Of a stretch of DNA of 64,000 nt, positions 25,751-35,394 are shown in pieces. Position 1 is the stretch's first letter, and every line of letters starts with the position of its first letter. The stretch lies in the NCBI RefSeq assembly GCF_003336705.1, contig NZ_QMDL01000001.1, positions 496,001 to 560,000 on the forward strand. Direction: 5' to 3'. Source of the DNA: Marinobacter litoralis. Lineage in GTDB: Bacteria > Pseudomonadota > Gammaproteobacteria > Pseudomonadales > Oleiphilaceae. The notes beneath the pieces were generated by a model. That model was given only the letters and a program-made list of their open reading frames with translations, was not told where the DNA came from and did not search any database. The translations under genes were made by a program, and so were the position numbers.

Positions 25751-25780
25751 ACCACCCACAAAAACAACAAGGTGACCATC

Positions 25781-26140
25781 ATGAGTGTAAACGCTTTATA
25801 CGACTACAAATTCGAGCCCAAAGACAAGGTCGAGAACTTTAACGGCATGCAGCTGTTGTATGTCTACTGGCCTGATCACCTGATGTTCTGCGCGCCGTTT
25901 GCGTTGTTGGTGCAGCCGGACATGACCTTCCGTGCCGTGATTGAAGAAATTCTCAAGCCGGCAACTGCGGCGCACCCGGATTCTAGCAAGGCGGATTTCC
26001 TGAATGCCGAATGGCTGTTGAACGATGAGCCGTTTACCCCGGATGCGGATGCCAGCCTGATAGATAACGGCATTGATCACAAAAGCATGCTGACGGTCAC
26101 AACACCTGACCTCAAAGGCATGGCTGGCGTCGGATACTGA
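25781..26140 (+). CDS. dmpO: Phenol hydroxylase subunit, DmpO/P4 type
   Basis: The start at 25781 has AAGGTGA 6 bases upstream; a GTG three codons earlier is possible. The 119-residue protein has the family opening NALYDYKFEPKDKVENFNG and the central YVYWPDHLMFCAPFALLV. It is the third, small subunit of the (alpha-beta-gamma)2 hydroxylase. It precedes dmpP by ten bases. Confidence 0.93.
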   Translation: MSVNALYDYKFEPKDKVENFNGMQLLYVYWPDHLMFCAPFALLVQPDMTFRAVIEEILKPATAAHPDSSKADFLNAEWLLNDEPFTPDADASLIDNGIDHKSMLTVTTPDLKGMAGVGY

Positions 26141-26150
26141 GGGTAGTGCT

Positions 26151-27212
26151 ATGAGCCATACCGTAACTATCGAACCCATTGGCGAGCAGATCGAAGTGGA
26201 GGAAGGCCAGACCATCCTCGCGGCGGCGCTCCGCCAGGGCGTCTGGTTGCCGTTTGCATGCGGTCACGGCACCTGTGCTACCTGCAAGGTGCAGGTGCTT
26301 GAGGGCGACGTCGAGATTGGCGACGCCTCACCGTTTGCCCTGATGGACGTGGAGCGAGGCGAAGGCAAGGTGCTGGCCTGCTGCGCCACAGTGGAAAGCG
26401 ACGTGACCATCGAAGCCGATATCGATGTCGACCCGGACTTCGAGGGCTACCCGGTGGAGGATTACGTAGCGACAGTAACGGATATTGTTGACCTGTCGCC
26501 CACCATCAAGGGTCTGCACCTGAAACTGGACCGCCCGATGACCTTCCAGGCCGGCCAGTACATCAACATCGAAGTGCCCGGAGTTGAGGGTGCCCGCGCG
26601 TTCTCACTCGCTAACCCGCCAGGCAAGCCCGATGAAGTGGAGCTGCACATTCGCCTGGTTGAAGGGGGCGCTGCAACCACCTACATCCACGAGCAGCTGA
26701 AAGCAGGCGATGAACTGAACCTGTCCGGCCCCTATGGGCAGTTCTTTGTGCGCAGTTCCCAGCCTGGTGATCTGATCTTCATCGCGGGTGGTTCAGGGCT
26801 TTCCAGTCCGCAATCGATGATTCTCGACCTGCTGGAGCAGAACGACGAACGCAAGATCGTGTTGTTCCAGGGCGCCCGCAACCTCGCAGAGCTCTACAAC
26901 CGCGAACTGTTTGAAGCACTGGATCGTGACCACGACAATTTCACCTATGTACCTGCGTTGAGCCAGTCCGACGGTGATGCCGACTGGAGCGGATTCCAGG
27001 GCTATGTGCACGAAGCTGCCAAGGCACACTTTGATGGCCGATTTGCCGGCAACAAAGCCTACCTATGTGGACCGCCTCCGATGATCGATGCAGCGATCAC
27101 CGCCCTGATGCAAGGCCGGTTGTTCGAGCGGGACATTTTCATGGAGAAATTCCTGACAGCGGCCGACGGTGCGGAAGACACTCAGCGTTCAGCCCTGTTC
27201 AAGAAGATCTGA
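26151..27212 (+). CDS. dmpP: Phenol hydroxylase reductase (2Fe-2S, FAD)
   Basis: The 353-residue reductase transfers electrons from NADH to the hydroxylase. The N-terminal plant-type ferredoxin domain binds a 2Fe-2S cluster through C37, C42, C45 and C77 (C-x4-C-x2-C plus a distal Cys). The FAD domain shows RAFSLANPP near residue 145, and the NAD domain contains GGSGLSSP followed later by CGPPPMIDA. All parts needed for function are intact. Confidence 0.96.
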   Translation: MSHTVTIEPIGEQIEVEEGQTILAAALRQGVWLPFACGHGTCATCKVQVLEGDVEIGDASPFALMDVERGEGKVLACCATVESDVTIEADIDVDPDFEGYPVEDYVATVTDIVDLSPTIKGLHLKLDRPMTFQAGQYINIEVPGVEGARAFSLANPPGKPDEVELHIRLVEGGAATTYIHEQLKAGDELNLSGPYGQFFVRSSQPGDLIFIAGGSGLSSPQSMILDLLEQNDERKIVLFQGARNLAELYNRELFEALDRDHDNFTYVPALSQSDGDADWSGFQGYVHEAAKAHFDGRFAGNKAYLCGPPPMIDAAITALMQGRLFERDIFMEKFLTAADGAEDTQRSALFKKI

Positions 27213-27224
27213 CCGGGAGGCGGT

Positions 27225-27554
27225 ATGGCCGAGTTCCAGGTGTTCAACCGCACAACGGGTGACCACATTATCTGCCAGGAAGGCCAGAGCGTGCTCAAGG
27301 CTATGGAACAGCTGGGTATGAAGTGCGTGCCCGTGGGCTGCCGGGGTGGTGGCTGCGGCTTTTGCAAGATCCGGGTTCTGGAGGGCGATTTCGAGTGCGG
27401 CAAGATGAGCAAGGTGCATGCCCCTCCAGAAGCCGTTGAAAAAGGGGAGGTCCTGGCTTGCCGGATCTACCCGCTGACCGACTTGACCATCGAGTGTGTG
27501 CTTCTGCCGGAGGCGGCACTTGCGAAGCAAACAACAACAAAAACGTTGAGGTAA
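27225..27554 (+). CDS. dmpQ: Chloroplast-type ferredoxin for catechol 2,3-dioxygenase reactivation
   Basis: The 109-residue XylT/DmpQ-type ferredoxin binds a 2Fe-2S cluster with C39, C44, C47 and C79. In the TOL and dmp pathways this protein re-reduces the active-site iron of catechol 2,3-dioxygenase after oxidation, for example by 4-methylcatechol. It sits directly before the dioxygenase gene (5 bases between stop and start), the conserved order, and suggests that the pathway handles substituted catechols as well as catechol. Confidence 0.93.
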   Translation: MAEFQVFNRTTGDHIICQEGQSVLKAMEQLGMKCVPVGCRGGGCGFCKIRVLEGDFECGKMSKVHAPPEAVEKGEVLACRIYPLTDLTIECVLLPEAALAKQTTTKTLR

Positions 27555-27559
27555 CTGTC

Positions 27560-28483
27560 ATGAAAAAAGGTGTAATGCGTCCCGGCCACGTTCAGATCCG
27601 GGTTCTCGATATGGGCGAAGCCGTCAAACACTACACAGACCTGTTGGGTTTGATCGAAACCGATCGTGACGACCAGGGGCGTGTTTATCTGAAGGCCTGG
27701 AGCGAAGTGGACAAGTTCTCTGTGGTTCTGCGCGAAGCCGATGAGCCGGGCTGTGACTTTATGGGCTTCAAGGTGGTGGACGAAGCTGCCCTGAACCAGC
27801 TTGAAAAAGACCTTGTCGATTACGGTGTTGAGGTTGAGCAAGTACCGGCGGAAGAGTTGAAAGATTGCGGTCGCCGCGTTCGCTTCACTGTGCCCTCCGG
27901 TCATGCCTTTGAACTTTATGCTGATAAGAAATATACCGGAAAGTGGGGTGTGTCCAGCGTTAATCCGGAAGCCTGGCCTCGCGGCCTGCAGGGCATGAAG
28001 GCGGTGCGTTTTGATCATGTCTTGTTCTACGGCCCGGAATTGGCCGCCGTGTATGACATCTTCGTCAACGTGCTGGGCTTTTACTTGGCGGAACAGGTTC
28101 TGGACCCCGAAGGCACTCGCGTAGCGCAGTTCCTGACCGTCTCCATGAAGGAACACGATGTGGCCTTCATCCACCACGAAGAGAAAGGCAAGTTTCATCA
28201 CGCCTCCTTCTTCCTGGATACCTGGGAAGCTGTGCTGCGGTCTGCCGATCTGATCTCCATGACCGATACCTCGATTGATATCGGCCCAACCCGTCACGGG
28301 CTGACCCACGGCCAGACCATCTATTTCTTTGACCCGTCCGGAAACCGCAACGAAGTGTTCTGTGGCGGCGACTATCACTATCCGGATCACAAACCCATTA
28401 CCTGGAAGGCAGAAGACCTCGGTAAGGCGATTTTCTACCACGATCGCGTGCTGAACGAACGCTTCCTGACCGTGTTGACCTGA
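27560..28483 (+). CDS. dmpB: Catechol 2,3-dioxygenase
   Basis: The start at 27560 ([17 protein letters not shown]) gives 307 residues, the XylE/DmpB length; an upstream in-frame ATG lies inside dmpQ. The vicinal-oxygen-chelate fold carries the iron ligands H153, H214 and E265 at exactly the positions known in XylE. It performs extradiol cleavage of catechol to 2-hydroxymuconic semialdehyde. The pathway then branches to DmpC or DmpD. Confidence 0.96.
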   Translation: MKKGVMRPGHVQIRVLDMGEAVKHYTDLLGLIETDRDDQGRVYLKAWSEVDKFSVVLREADEPGCDFMGFKVVDEAALNQLEKDLVDYGVEVEQVPAEELKDCGRRVRFTVPSGHAFELYADKKYTGKWGVSSVNPEAWPRGLQGMKAVRFDHVLFYGPELAAVYDIFVNVLGFYLAEQVLDPEGTRVAQFLTVSMKEHDVAFIHHEEKGKFHHASFFLDTWEAVLRSADLISMTDTSIDIGPTRHGLTHGQTIYFFDPSGNRNEVFCGGDYHYPDHKPITWKAEDLGKAIFYHDRVLNERFLTVLT

Positions 28484-28529
28484 TTAGGAACAGGCCGAAC
28501 GTGATTCAATTTAACAGGACTAGGCAGCC

Positions 28530-29987
28530 ATGAAAGAGTTCAAACATTTTATTAACGGCGAGTACGTGGCTTCGGCCAGTGGCAAAACATTTGAAAATCG
28601 ATCGCCCGTGGACAATAGCCTGATCGGCCAGGTTCACGAGGCCGGTGAGGCGGAAGTCGATGCTGCCGTTCGTGCCGCTAAAGCCGCGCTTAAGGGCCCG
28701 TGGAGCAAGCTGACCCAAAACCAGCGTGCCGCCATGTTGAACAAGATCGCAGACCGCATTAATGAGCGTTTCGACGAATTCCTGGCCGCAGAGTGCCTGG
28801 ACACGGGCAAACCGCGCTCAATGGCCAGCCATATCGACATCCCCCGTGGCGCAGCCAACTTTAAAGAATTTGCTGACAGTATGAATCATCCGACTGAAGG
28901 CTTCCGAATGGATACCCCGGATGGCACGGGCGCTGTAAACGTAGGCCATCGGACGCCAAAAGGCGTTATTGCCGTGGTGTCTCCATGGAACCTTCCCCTG
29001 TTGTTGATGACCTTCAAGGTGGGCCCTGCGCTGGCCTGTGGTAACACGGTTGTTGTTAAACCGTCGGAAGAAACACCTGCTACGGCCACTTTGCTGGGTG
29101 AGGTCATGAACGAGTGTGGTGTGCCACCAGGTGTGTTTAATGTGGTGCACGGTTTTGGCCCTGACTCTGCGGGTGCTTTCCTGACGTCTCATCCATTAGT
29201 GGATGCGATCACCTTCACCGGTGAAACCCGTACCGGTGAGATCATTATGAAAGCCGCCGCAGTGGGCCTTCGTAATGTTTCCATGGAGTGCGGCGGAAAA
29301 AACCCTGGCCTTGTGTTCGCCGACTGCGATCTCGAAAAAGCCGTGGAGGGCACGATGCGCTCCGCGTTTGTCAACTGTGGTCAGGTTTGTTTGGGCACCG
29401 AGCGGGTCTATGTGGAGCGTTCGATATTTGACCAGTTTCTCGCCCGTATGAAAGAAGAGGTGGCCAAGCTGAAACTGGGCCGACCAGAAGATCCCGATGC
29501 GAATTTCGGGCCGCTGGTCAGCTTGGAGCATCGTGACAAAGTTAAAAGCTATTACGACTTGGCTCGCGAAGAGGGTGCAACCGTCGAGATTGGTGGTGGC
29601 ATTCCCGACATGGGCGCAGAGCTGAACGATGGCGCCTGGATTGAACCGACCATCTGGACCGGCCTGCCTGAAGACGCCCGTGTTATCCGCGAGGAAATTT
29701 TTGGTCCGTGCTGTCACATCCGTCCGTTCGACACCGAAGAAGAAGCCATCGAGTTGGCCAATGACACCAGCTACGGTCTTGCCTGCGCCATCTGGACAGA
29801 AAATTCTGCCCGGGCTCTCCGCGTGGCGGAACAGATGGAAGTTGGTCTGGCGTGGGTGAACTCCTGGTTCCTGCGTGATCTGCGCACATCCTTCGGCGGC
29901 GCCAAACAATCAGGGATTGGTCGTGAGGGCGGCGTGCATGGTCTGGAGTTCTACACTGAAACCAAAAACATCTGTATCAAACTGTGA
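28530..29987 (+). CDS. dmpC: 2-Hydroxymuconic semialdehyde dehydrogenase
   Basis: The 485-residue aldehyde dehydrogenase has the NAD domain (VSPWNLPLLL near residue 152), the general-base motif MECGGKNPG near residue 255 and the catalytic cysteine in FVNCGQVCLGTERVYV. It oxidises the semialdehyde to 4-oxalocrotonate, feeding the DmpI-DmpH branch used for catechol without a meta substituent that forms a ketone. GGACT lies before its ATG, and dmpD follows 7 bases after its stop. Confidence 0.96.
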   Translation: MKEFKHFINGEYVASASGKTFENRSPVDNSLIGQVHEAGEAEVDAAVRAAKAALKGPWSKLTQNQRAAMLNKIADRINERFDEFLAAECLDTGKPRSMASHIDIPRGAANFKEFADSMNHPTEGFRMDTPDGTGAVNVGHRTPKGVIAVVSPWNLPLLLMTFKVGPALACGNTVVVKPSEETPATATLLGEVMNECGVPPGVFNVVHGFGPDSAGAFLTSHPLVDAITFTGETRTGEIIMKAAAVGLRNVSMECGGKNPGLVFADCDLEKAVEGTMRSAFVNCGQVCLGTERVYVERSIFDQFLARMKEEVAKLKLGRPEDPDANFGPLVSLEHRDKVKSYYDLAREEGATVEIGGGIPDMGAELNDGAWIEPTIWTGLPEDARVIREEIFGPCCHIRPFDTEEEAIELANDTSYGLACAIWTENSARALRVAEQMEVGLAWVNSWFLRDLRTSFGGAKQSGIGREGGVHGLEFYTETKNICIKL

Positions 29988-29994
29988 GGTAGCC

Positions 29995-30855
29995 ATGAAC
30001 GTACCTGTAGACAGACCTGAAATCGGGCGTGAGATCACCGCGGCCGGCTACCGGACCAATGTGCACGATCACGGCGAAGGTGGTTTCCCCTTGATGATGA
30101 TTCACGGTTCCGGCCCCGGGGTAACCGCCTGGGCCAACTGGCGCCTGGTGATTCCCGAGCTGGCCAAACACCGCCGTGTGGTTGCGCCAGACATGCTCGG
30201 CTTTGGTTACAGCGAGCGCCCGGAAGACAAGATCTATAACCGTGAGCGTTGGGTAAAACACGCCATCGGTGTTATGGACGAGCTGGGGCTTGATCAGGTC
30301 GATCTGGTGGGCAACTCCTTCGGGGGTGGTCTGGCATTGTCGTTGGCCATCGAGCATCCAGAGCGCGTTCGCCGTCTGGTGCTGATGGGCTCTGCCGGGG
30401 TCAGCTTTCCGATCACCAAAGGCCTGGATGAAGTCTGGGGTTACCAGCCCTCGCTGGAAACCATGCGCCGGTTGATGGATGTATTTGCCTTCAACAAGGG
30501 GCTGTTGACCGACGAACTGGCAGAAATGCGTTACCAGGCAAGCGTTCGCCCCGGCTTTCAGGAATCCTTTGCCGCCATGTTTCCGGCCCCGCGCCAGCGC
30601 TGGGTCGACAACCTGGCAAGCAACGAGGATGACATCCGTGCCCTTCAGCACGAAACCCTGATTATCCACGGTCGCGAAGACGAAGTGATTCCCCTGGAAG
30701 CCTCATATAAGTTGGCTGAACTGATTGATCGTGCCCAGTTGCATGTGTTCGGCCGCTGCGGTCACTGGACACAGATTGAACACGCCTCACGGTTTGCCCG
30801 TCTGGTTGACGATTTCCTGAACGAAGCGGATCAAGCCGCTGCCGGAGACAAATAA
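29995..30855 (+). CDS. dmpD: 2-Hydroxymuconic semialdehyde hydrolase
   Basis: The ATG at 29995 gives 286 residues and the family N-terminus; an earlier in-frame ATG lies inside dmpC. The alpha/beta hydrolase has HGSGPGVTAWANW as oxyanion loop, nucleophile S108 in GNSFGGG, D229 in HGREDE and H257 in GRCGHW. It hydrolyses ring-fission products, especially ketones from methylcatechols, to 2-oxopent-4-enoate and a carboxylic acid. Its stop shares a base with the dmpE start (TAATG). Confidence 0.95.
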   Translation: MNVPVDRPEIGREITAAGYRTNVHDHGEGGFPLMMIHGSGPGVTAWANWRLVIPELAKHRRVVAPDMLGFGYSERPEDKIYNRERWVKHAIGVMDELGLDQVDLVGNSFGGGLALSLAIEHPERVRRLVLMGSAGVSFPITKGLDEVWGYQPSLETMRRLMDVFAFNKGLLTDELAEMRYQASVRPGFQESFAAMFPAPRQRWVDNLASNEDDIRALQHETLIIHGREDEVIPLEASYKLAELIDRAQLHVFGRCGHWTQIEHASRFARLVDDFLNEADQAAAGDK

Positions 30856-31640
30856 TGGATAAGCAAAAAATCCAGCAGTTCGGCGACGAACTCTACGAAG
30901 CCATGGTCAAGCGGGAAGCAGTCTCCCCGCTGACCAGCCGTGGCGAAGACATCAGCATCGAGGATGCCTACCACATCTCCCTGCGCATGCTTGAGCGCCG
31001 GCAGCAAGCCGGTGCCCGGGTAATTGGCAAAAAGATCGGCGTCACCAGCAAGGCGGTGATGAACATGCTGAATGTACACCAGCCCGATTTCGGTTACCTG
31101 ACCGACGACATGGTGTTTAACAGTGGAGAAGCCGTGCCCATCAGCGACCGGCTGATTGCGCCAAGGGCTGAGGGAGAGATTGCCTTCATCCTGAAGAAAG
31201 ACCTGGCCGGCCCCGGCGTGACCAATGCCGACGTGCTGGCGGCCACCGAATGCGTAATGCCGTGTTTCGAGATCGTCGATTCACGCATTCAGGACTGGAA
31301 GATCGCCATTCAGGACACCATCGCTGATAACGCTTCCTGCGGTTTGTTTGTGCTGGGTGACAACGCGGTCTCCCCTCGGGATGTTGACCTGGTGACTTGC
31401 GGCATGGTGGTGGAAAAGAACGGTTCCATCATCAGCACGGGTGCCGGCGCAGCTGCACTGAGCTCCCCGGTCAACTGCGTGGCCTGGCTAGCCAACACCC
31501 TGGGCGAGTTTGGTATTCCCCTGAAAGCAGGTGAAGTCATCCTGTCAGGCTCCTTGGTACCGCTGGAGCCGGTGAAAGCCGGTGACACCATGCGTGTGGA
31601 TATTGGCGGGCTTGGCAGCGCATCTGTGCGCTTTGTCTGA
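30855..31640 (+). CDS. dmpE: 2-Oxopent-4-enoate hydratase
   Basis: The 261-residue protein belongs to the fumarylacetoacetase-like hydratase/decarboxylase family. The RAEGEIAFILKKDLAGPG segment near residue 97 and CFEIVDSRIQDWK near 137 carry the acidic metal ligands, and GEVILSGSLVPLEPVKAGD closes the chain. It hydrates the dienol to 4-hydroxy-2-oxovalerate. It is homologous to DmpH, with which the family forms complexes, and to the decayed copy at 549-912. Confidence 0.95.
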   Translation: MDKQKIQQFGDELYEAMVKREAVSPLTSRGEDISIEDAYHISLRMLERRQQAGARVIGKKIGVTSKAVMNMLNVHQPDFGYLTDDMVFNSGEAVPISDRLIAPRAEGEIAFILKKDLAGPGVTNADVLAATECVMPCFEIVDSRIQDWKIAIQDTIADNASCGLFVLGDNAVSPRDVDLVTCGMVVEKNGSIISTGAGAAALSSPVNCVAWLANTLGEFGIPLKAGEVILSGSLVPLEPVKAGDTMRVDIGGLGSASVRFV

Positions 31641-31664
31641 CCCGGACCAAATGAGGACAAGATT

Positions 31665-32600
31665 ATGAACAAGAAAATCAAAGCCGCCATCATCGGCTCG
31701 GGCAACATCGGTACCGACCTGATGATCAAGATTTTGCGTAACGGCAAGCACATCGAAATGGGCGCCATGGTCGGTATCGACCCGGAATCCGACGGCCTGG
31801 CCCGTGCCCAGCGCATGGGCGTGGCCACCACCCACGAAGGCGTGGACGGCCTGGTGAAGATGCCGGAATTTGCCGACATCGACATCGTATTTGACGCCAC
31901 CTCTGCCGGCGCGCACATGCACAACGAAGTGTTTCTGCGTGGCCACAAAGAAAACATCAAGATTGTCGACCTGACCCCCGCGGCCATTGGCCCCTACTGC
32001 GTGCCGGTGGTGAACCTGGAGCAGAACCTGAGCGAAGGTAACGTGAACATGGTCACCTGCGGTGGCCAGGCCACCATCCCGATGGTGGCCGCCGTGTCTC
32101 GCGTGGCCAAGGTGCACTACGCCGAAATTGTGGCATCGATTTCCAGTAAGTCTGCCGGCCCGGGCACCCGCGCCAACATCGACGAGTTCACCGAAACCAC
32201 CTCCAAGGCCATCGAAGTGGTCGGTGGGGCCCAGAAGGGCAAGGCCATCATCATTCTAAACCCGGCCGAGCCGCCCTTGCTGATGCGCGATACCGTTTAC
32301 GTGTTGTCTGACGCGGCTGACCAGGCGGAAGTGGAAGCCTCCGTTGAAGAAATGGTGCAAGCTGTGTCCTCCTACGTACCGGGCTACCGCCTCAAGCAGA
32401 AAGTCCAGTTCGACGTAATTCCTGAAGACCAGCCCATGAACGTGCCGGGCCTGGGCCGCTTCAGTGGCCTGAAAACCTCCATCTTCCTGGAAGTGGAAGG
32501 CGCTGCCCATTACCTGCCGGCCTACGCCGGCAACCTGGACATCATGACCTCCGCCGCCCTCGGTACCGCCGAGCGCATCGCCGAATCGTTGGTCAACTGA
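31665..32600 (+). CDS. dmpF: Acetaldehyde dehydrogenase (acylating)
   Basis: The 311-residue protein has the NAD-binding [12 protein letters not shown] at residues 9-20 and the catalytic cysteine C132 in [10 protein letters not shown], the position known for DmpF. It converts acetaldehyde channelled from DmpG into acetyl-CoA. DmpF and DmpG form a heterotetramer with a tunnel in the family. dmpG begins 13 bases after its stop, with GAGGAGG as ribosome site. Confidence 0.96.
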   Translation: MNKKIKAAIIGSGNIGTDLMIKILRNGKHIEMGAMVGIDPESDGLARAQRMGVATTHEGVDGLVKMPEFADIDIVFDATSAGAHMHNEVFLRGHKENIKIVDLTPAAIGPYCVPVVNLEQNLSEGNVNMVTCGGQATIPMVAAVSRVAKVHYAEIVASISSKSAGPGTRANIDEFTETTSKAIEVVGGAQKGKAIIILNPAEPPLLMRDTVYVLSDAADQAEVEASVEEMVQAVSSYVPGYRLKQKVQFDVIPEDQPMNVPGLGRFSGLKTSIFLEVEGAAHYLPAYAGNLDIMTSAALGTAERIAESLVN

Positions 32601-32613
32601 GGAGGACCGAACC

Positions 32614-33651
32614 ATGACCTTTAATCCCGGTAAAAAACTCTACATCTCCGACGTGACCCTGCGAGACGGCAGCCACGCCATTCGTCATCAGTACAGCATC
32701 AAGAACGTGCAGGACATCGCCCGCGCTCTGGACAAGGCCAAGGTGGACTCCATCGAAGTTGCCCACGGCGACGGCCTGCAAGGCTCCAGCTTCAACTACG
32801 GCTTTGGTGCCCACACCGACCTGGAGTGGATCGAAGCGGTGGCCGAAGTGGTGGAACACTCACAGATCGCCACCTTGCTGCTGCCCGGCATTGGCACCGT
32901 CCACGATTTGGACAACGCCTACAGCGCCGGTGCCCGCATCGTGCGTGTCGCGACTCACTGCACTGAGGCGGATGTCTCCAGACAGCACATCGAACACGCC
33001 CGCAAGCTGGGGATGGACACCGTGGGCTTTTTGATGATGAGTCACATGCAAACTCCGCAGGGCCTGGCCGAGCAAGCCAAGCTGATGGAAGACTACGGCG
33101 CGACCTGCCTGTACGTGGTGGACTCCGGCGGTGCCATGAACATGAACGACATCCGGGACCGCTTCCGTGCCCTGAAAGACGTTCTCAAACCGGAAACCCA
33201 GACTGGTATCCACGCCCACCACAACCTGGCGCTGGGTGTGGCCAACTCCATCGTGGCAGTGGAAGAAGGCTGTGACCGCATCGACGCCAGCCTCTCCGGC
33301 ATGGGTGCGGGCGCCGGTAATGCGCCGCTGGAAGTCTGCATTGCCGCCTTCGACAAGATGGGGTGGGCGCATGGCACCGATGTGCGAGCGTTGATGGATG
33401 CCGCCGACGATATCGTGCGCCCGCTGCAGGATCGCCCGGTACGGGTAGACCGTGAAACCCTGGCGCTGGGCTATGCCGGGGTGTACTCCAGCTTCCTGCG
33501 CCATTCCGAAGTGGCGGCGCAGAAGTATGGCCTGAAGACTGTGGATATTCTCGTTGAATTGGGCAAACGCCGGATGGTGGGTGGCCAGGAAGACATGATC
33601 GTGGACGTGGCGCTGGATCTGCTGAAGGCGCAAGAGGAGCAAAAAGCATGA
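32614..33651 (+). CDS. dmpG: 4-Hydroxy-2-oxovalerate aldolase
   Basis: The 345-residue DRE-TIM barrel has the catalytic cluster [10 protein letters not shown] with R17, D18 and H21, and the metal-binding H200 and H202 in GIHAHHN. It cleaves 4-hydroxy-2-oxovalerate into pyruvate and acetaldehyde and passes the latter to DmpF. Its stop overlaps the dmpH start as ATGA. Codon use is markedly GC-rich, like that of dmpF. Confidence 0.96.
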   Translation: MTFNPGKKLYISDVTLRDGSHAIRHQYSIKNVQDIARALDKAKVDSIEVAHGDGLQGSSFNYGFGAHTDLEWIEAVAEVVEHSQIATLLLPGIGTVHDLDNAYSAGARIVRVATHCTEADVSRQHIEHARKLGMDTVGFLMMSHMQTPQGLAEQAKLMEDYGATCLYVVDSGGAMNMNDIRDRFRALKDVLKPETQTGIHAHHNLALGVANSIVAVEEGCDRIDASLSGMGAGAGNAPLEVCIAAFDKMGWAHGTDVRALMDAADDIVRPLQDRPVRVDRETLALGYAGVYSSFLRHSEVAAQKYGLKTVDILVELGKRRMVGGQEDMIVDVALDLLKAQEEQKA

Positions 33652-34442
33652 GTAAGACACTAAACAATGACCAGGTGCTGGCCCTGGCCGAGCACGTAGA
33701 AAACGCCGAATTGAACGCCCGCGATATCACCAAGGTCACCAATGATTATCCGGACATGACCTTTGAAGACGCCTACGACGTGCAGTGGGAAATCCGTCGT
33801 CGTAAAGAAGCCCGCGGCAACAAAATTGTTGGCATGAAGATGGGCCTTACCTCTTGGGCCAAGATGGCCCAGATGGGCGTTGAAACCCCCATCTATGGTT
33901 TCCTGGCTGACTACTTCAGCGTGCCGGATGGTGGTGTGGTCAATACTAAGGAACTGATTCATCCCAAGATCGAAGCCGAGATCGCCTTTGTGACTAAAGA
34001 GCCACTACATGGACCGGGCTGCCATATCGGGGACGTGTTGGCGGCCACAGACTTCGTGATCCCGGCGGTGGAAGTGATCGATTCTCGCTACGAGAACTTC
34101 AAGTTCGACTTGGTGAGTGTGGTGGCTGACAACGCCTCTTCCAGCCGTTTCATAACTGGCGGCACTATGGCGAACTTGGCCGATCTAGACCTTAAAACCC
34201 TAGGAGTGGTGGTGGAAAAGAACGGTGAAGTGGTAGACGTGGGCGCTGGTGCTGCGGTGCTGGGCCATCCGGCGTCTAGCGTTGCCATGCTTGCTAACCT
34301 ACTGGCTGAGCGCGGTGAACACATTCCGGCCGGTACTTTTATTATGACCGGCGGAATCACAGCGGCAATTGCGGTGGAAGCTGGAGACAACATTAGCGTT
34401 CGCTATCAAGGCATAGGAACGGTCACTGCTCGGTTTGAGTAA
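33648..34442 (+). CDS. dmpH: 4-Oxalocrotonate decarboxylase
   Basis: The 264-residue protein is a paralogue of DmpE with the decarboxylase subgroup features [20 protein letters not shown] near residue 62 and [20 protein letters not shown] near residue 105. It decarboxylates 2-oxo-3-hexenedioate to 2-hydroxypenta-2,4-dienoate, the DmpE substrate. It overlaps dmpG by four bases and precedes dmpI by nine, completing the oxalocrotonate branch. Confidence 0.95.
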   Translation: MSKTLNNDQVLALAEHVENAELNARDITKVTNDYPDMTFEDAYDVQWEIRRRKEARGNKIVGMKMGLTSWAKMAQMGVETPIYGFLADYFSVPDGGVVNTKELIHPKIEAEIAFVTKEPLHGPGCHIGDVLAATDFVIPAVEVIDSRYENFKFDLVSVVADNASSSRFITGGTMANLADLDLKTLGVVVEKNGEVVDVGAGAAVLGHPASSVAMLANLLAERGEHIPAGTFIMTGGITAAIAVEAGDNISVRYQGIGTVTARFE

Positions 34443-34451
34443 GGGGGTTCT

Positions 34452-34643
34452 ATGCCGATTGCACAAATCAACATTCTGGAAGGCCGGACCGACGAGCAAA
34501 AGGAAGCGCTGATTCACGAAGTGACCGACGCCATCGTACGCTCACTCGATGCGCCGGTTGAAAGCGTGCGGGTGATTATTAACGAAATGCCGAAGCAGCA
34601 TTTTGGCATTGCCGGGGAATCAGCTCGGAAACGGGGGCGTTAA
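34452..34643 (+). CDS. dmpI: 4-Oxalocrotonate tautomerase
   Basis: The 63-residue protein is the classical small tautomerase. After removal of Met1 the N-terminal proline ([10 protein letters not shown]) is the catalytic base, and the conserved arginines R11 and R39 (numbered without Met) fall in EGRT and VRVIIN. It isomerises 2-hydroxymuconate to the oxo form, the substrate of DmpH. It is the last recognisable gene of the meta operon. Confidence 0.95.
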   Translation: MPIAQINILEGRTDEQKEALIHEVTDAIVRSLDAPVESVRVIINEMPKQHFGIAGESARKRGR

Positions 34644-34680
34644 GCCCCCTTGGCGTAGAAGCGTTAAAAGGAGGAGAGAA

Positions 34681-35367
34681 GTGTCCAAACTTCCGGTGCT
34701 ATTTGTGACCTGCAATTCAGAGAGCCTGGATCTAAACGATCATTTAGTTTCCGGGCCGGCAAGAATGGTATGGGGACGCAGTTATAAAAGTGTTGTTCTG
34801 ATTAGTACCAATCAGCGCATCGTTGTTCCCAGGGTTGTGCCTATGAAAGGTTCAGGTGTTAACGCTGAGACGATGTGTGGTTTGCTTAAAGATCAAGGTT
34901 TTGTACCGGAAGTGAAGGCTCGCACAGGCCAAACTAGAGACAAACTCTTAGAGGTGTTGTTGGCGAAGAAGCCGGAGAGTATATCTGAGCTGGAACTCAA
35001 CACTGGGATGAGTGAAATCGAGTATCGCAAGGTGGGGAAATGTCTCGAAGTTCTCAGGGATGAAGGTGTTCTTTTGATCTGTCTCGATGATAAAACCGAC
35101 CGCACGGGGGATGAACTAGCATCTCTAGATAACAGACATTTGCGGGAGATGCTTAATGCGTGGGTTGATGATCAACGTTGGGGGGAAGCGATGTCCTTTA
35201 ACGGAGAGCCAAACCACGCCGCTCCATCTATTCGTTTGGACGATCCGACAATCTGTCTTCTGAATGCAGCATTCACCCTCGGAGGTTCGCAGTTTCCACA
35301 AAGAATGTTCAGCACTGGTATGAATAAAGTGACCCAGACTCTATCCGGATTTGGTTGGATGAAGTAA
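34681..35367 (+). CDS. Protein of unknown function at the end of the meta operon
   Basis: The GTG at 34681 is chosen because AGGAGGAG lies just before it; an earlier in-frame ATG is inside dmpI. The 228-residue product is not recognised. Residues 1-75 look beta-rich (VLFVTCNSESLDL, ISTNQRIVVPRVVPM). Residues 85-130 look like a winged-helix fold (LLEVLLAKKPESISELEL, then YRKVGKCLEVLRDEGVLL). The rest has no evident motif, no signal peptide and no membrane segment. It lies 37 bases after dmpI without a visible terminator, so it may be transcribed with the pathway. Base composition looks less GC-rich than that of the dmp genes. Confidence 0.7.
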   Translation: MSKLPVLFVTCNSESLDLNDHLVSGPARMVWGRSYKSVVLISTNQRIVVPRVVPMKGSGVNAETMCGLLKDQGFVPEVKARTGQTRDKLLEVLLAKKPESISELELNTGMSEIEYRKVGKCLEVLRDEGVLLICLDDKTDRTGDELASLDNRHLREMLNAWVDDQRWGEAMSFNGEPNHAAPSIRLDDPTICLLNAAFTLGGSQFPQRMFSTGMNKVTQTLSGFGWMK

Positions 35368-35394
35368 ATCATTTTGCAAGTAGAGTAGGCATTT

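Noticed and set aside
24863..25759. Minus-strand open frame of 298 codons
   Set aside because: It is a codon-bias shadow of dmpN, whose di-iron ligands are intact.
27467..28441. Minus-strand open frame of 324 codons
   Set aside because: It is the antisense shadow of catechol 2,3-dioxygenase; no recognisable domain or ribosome site.
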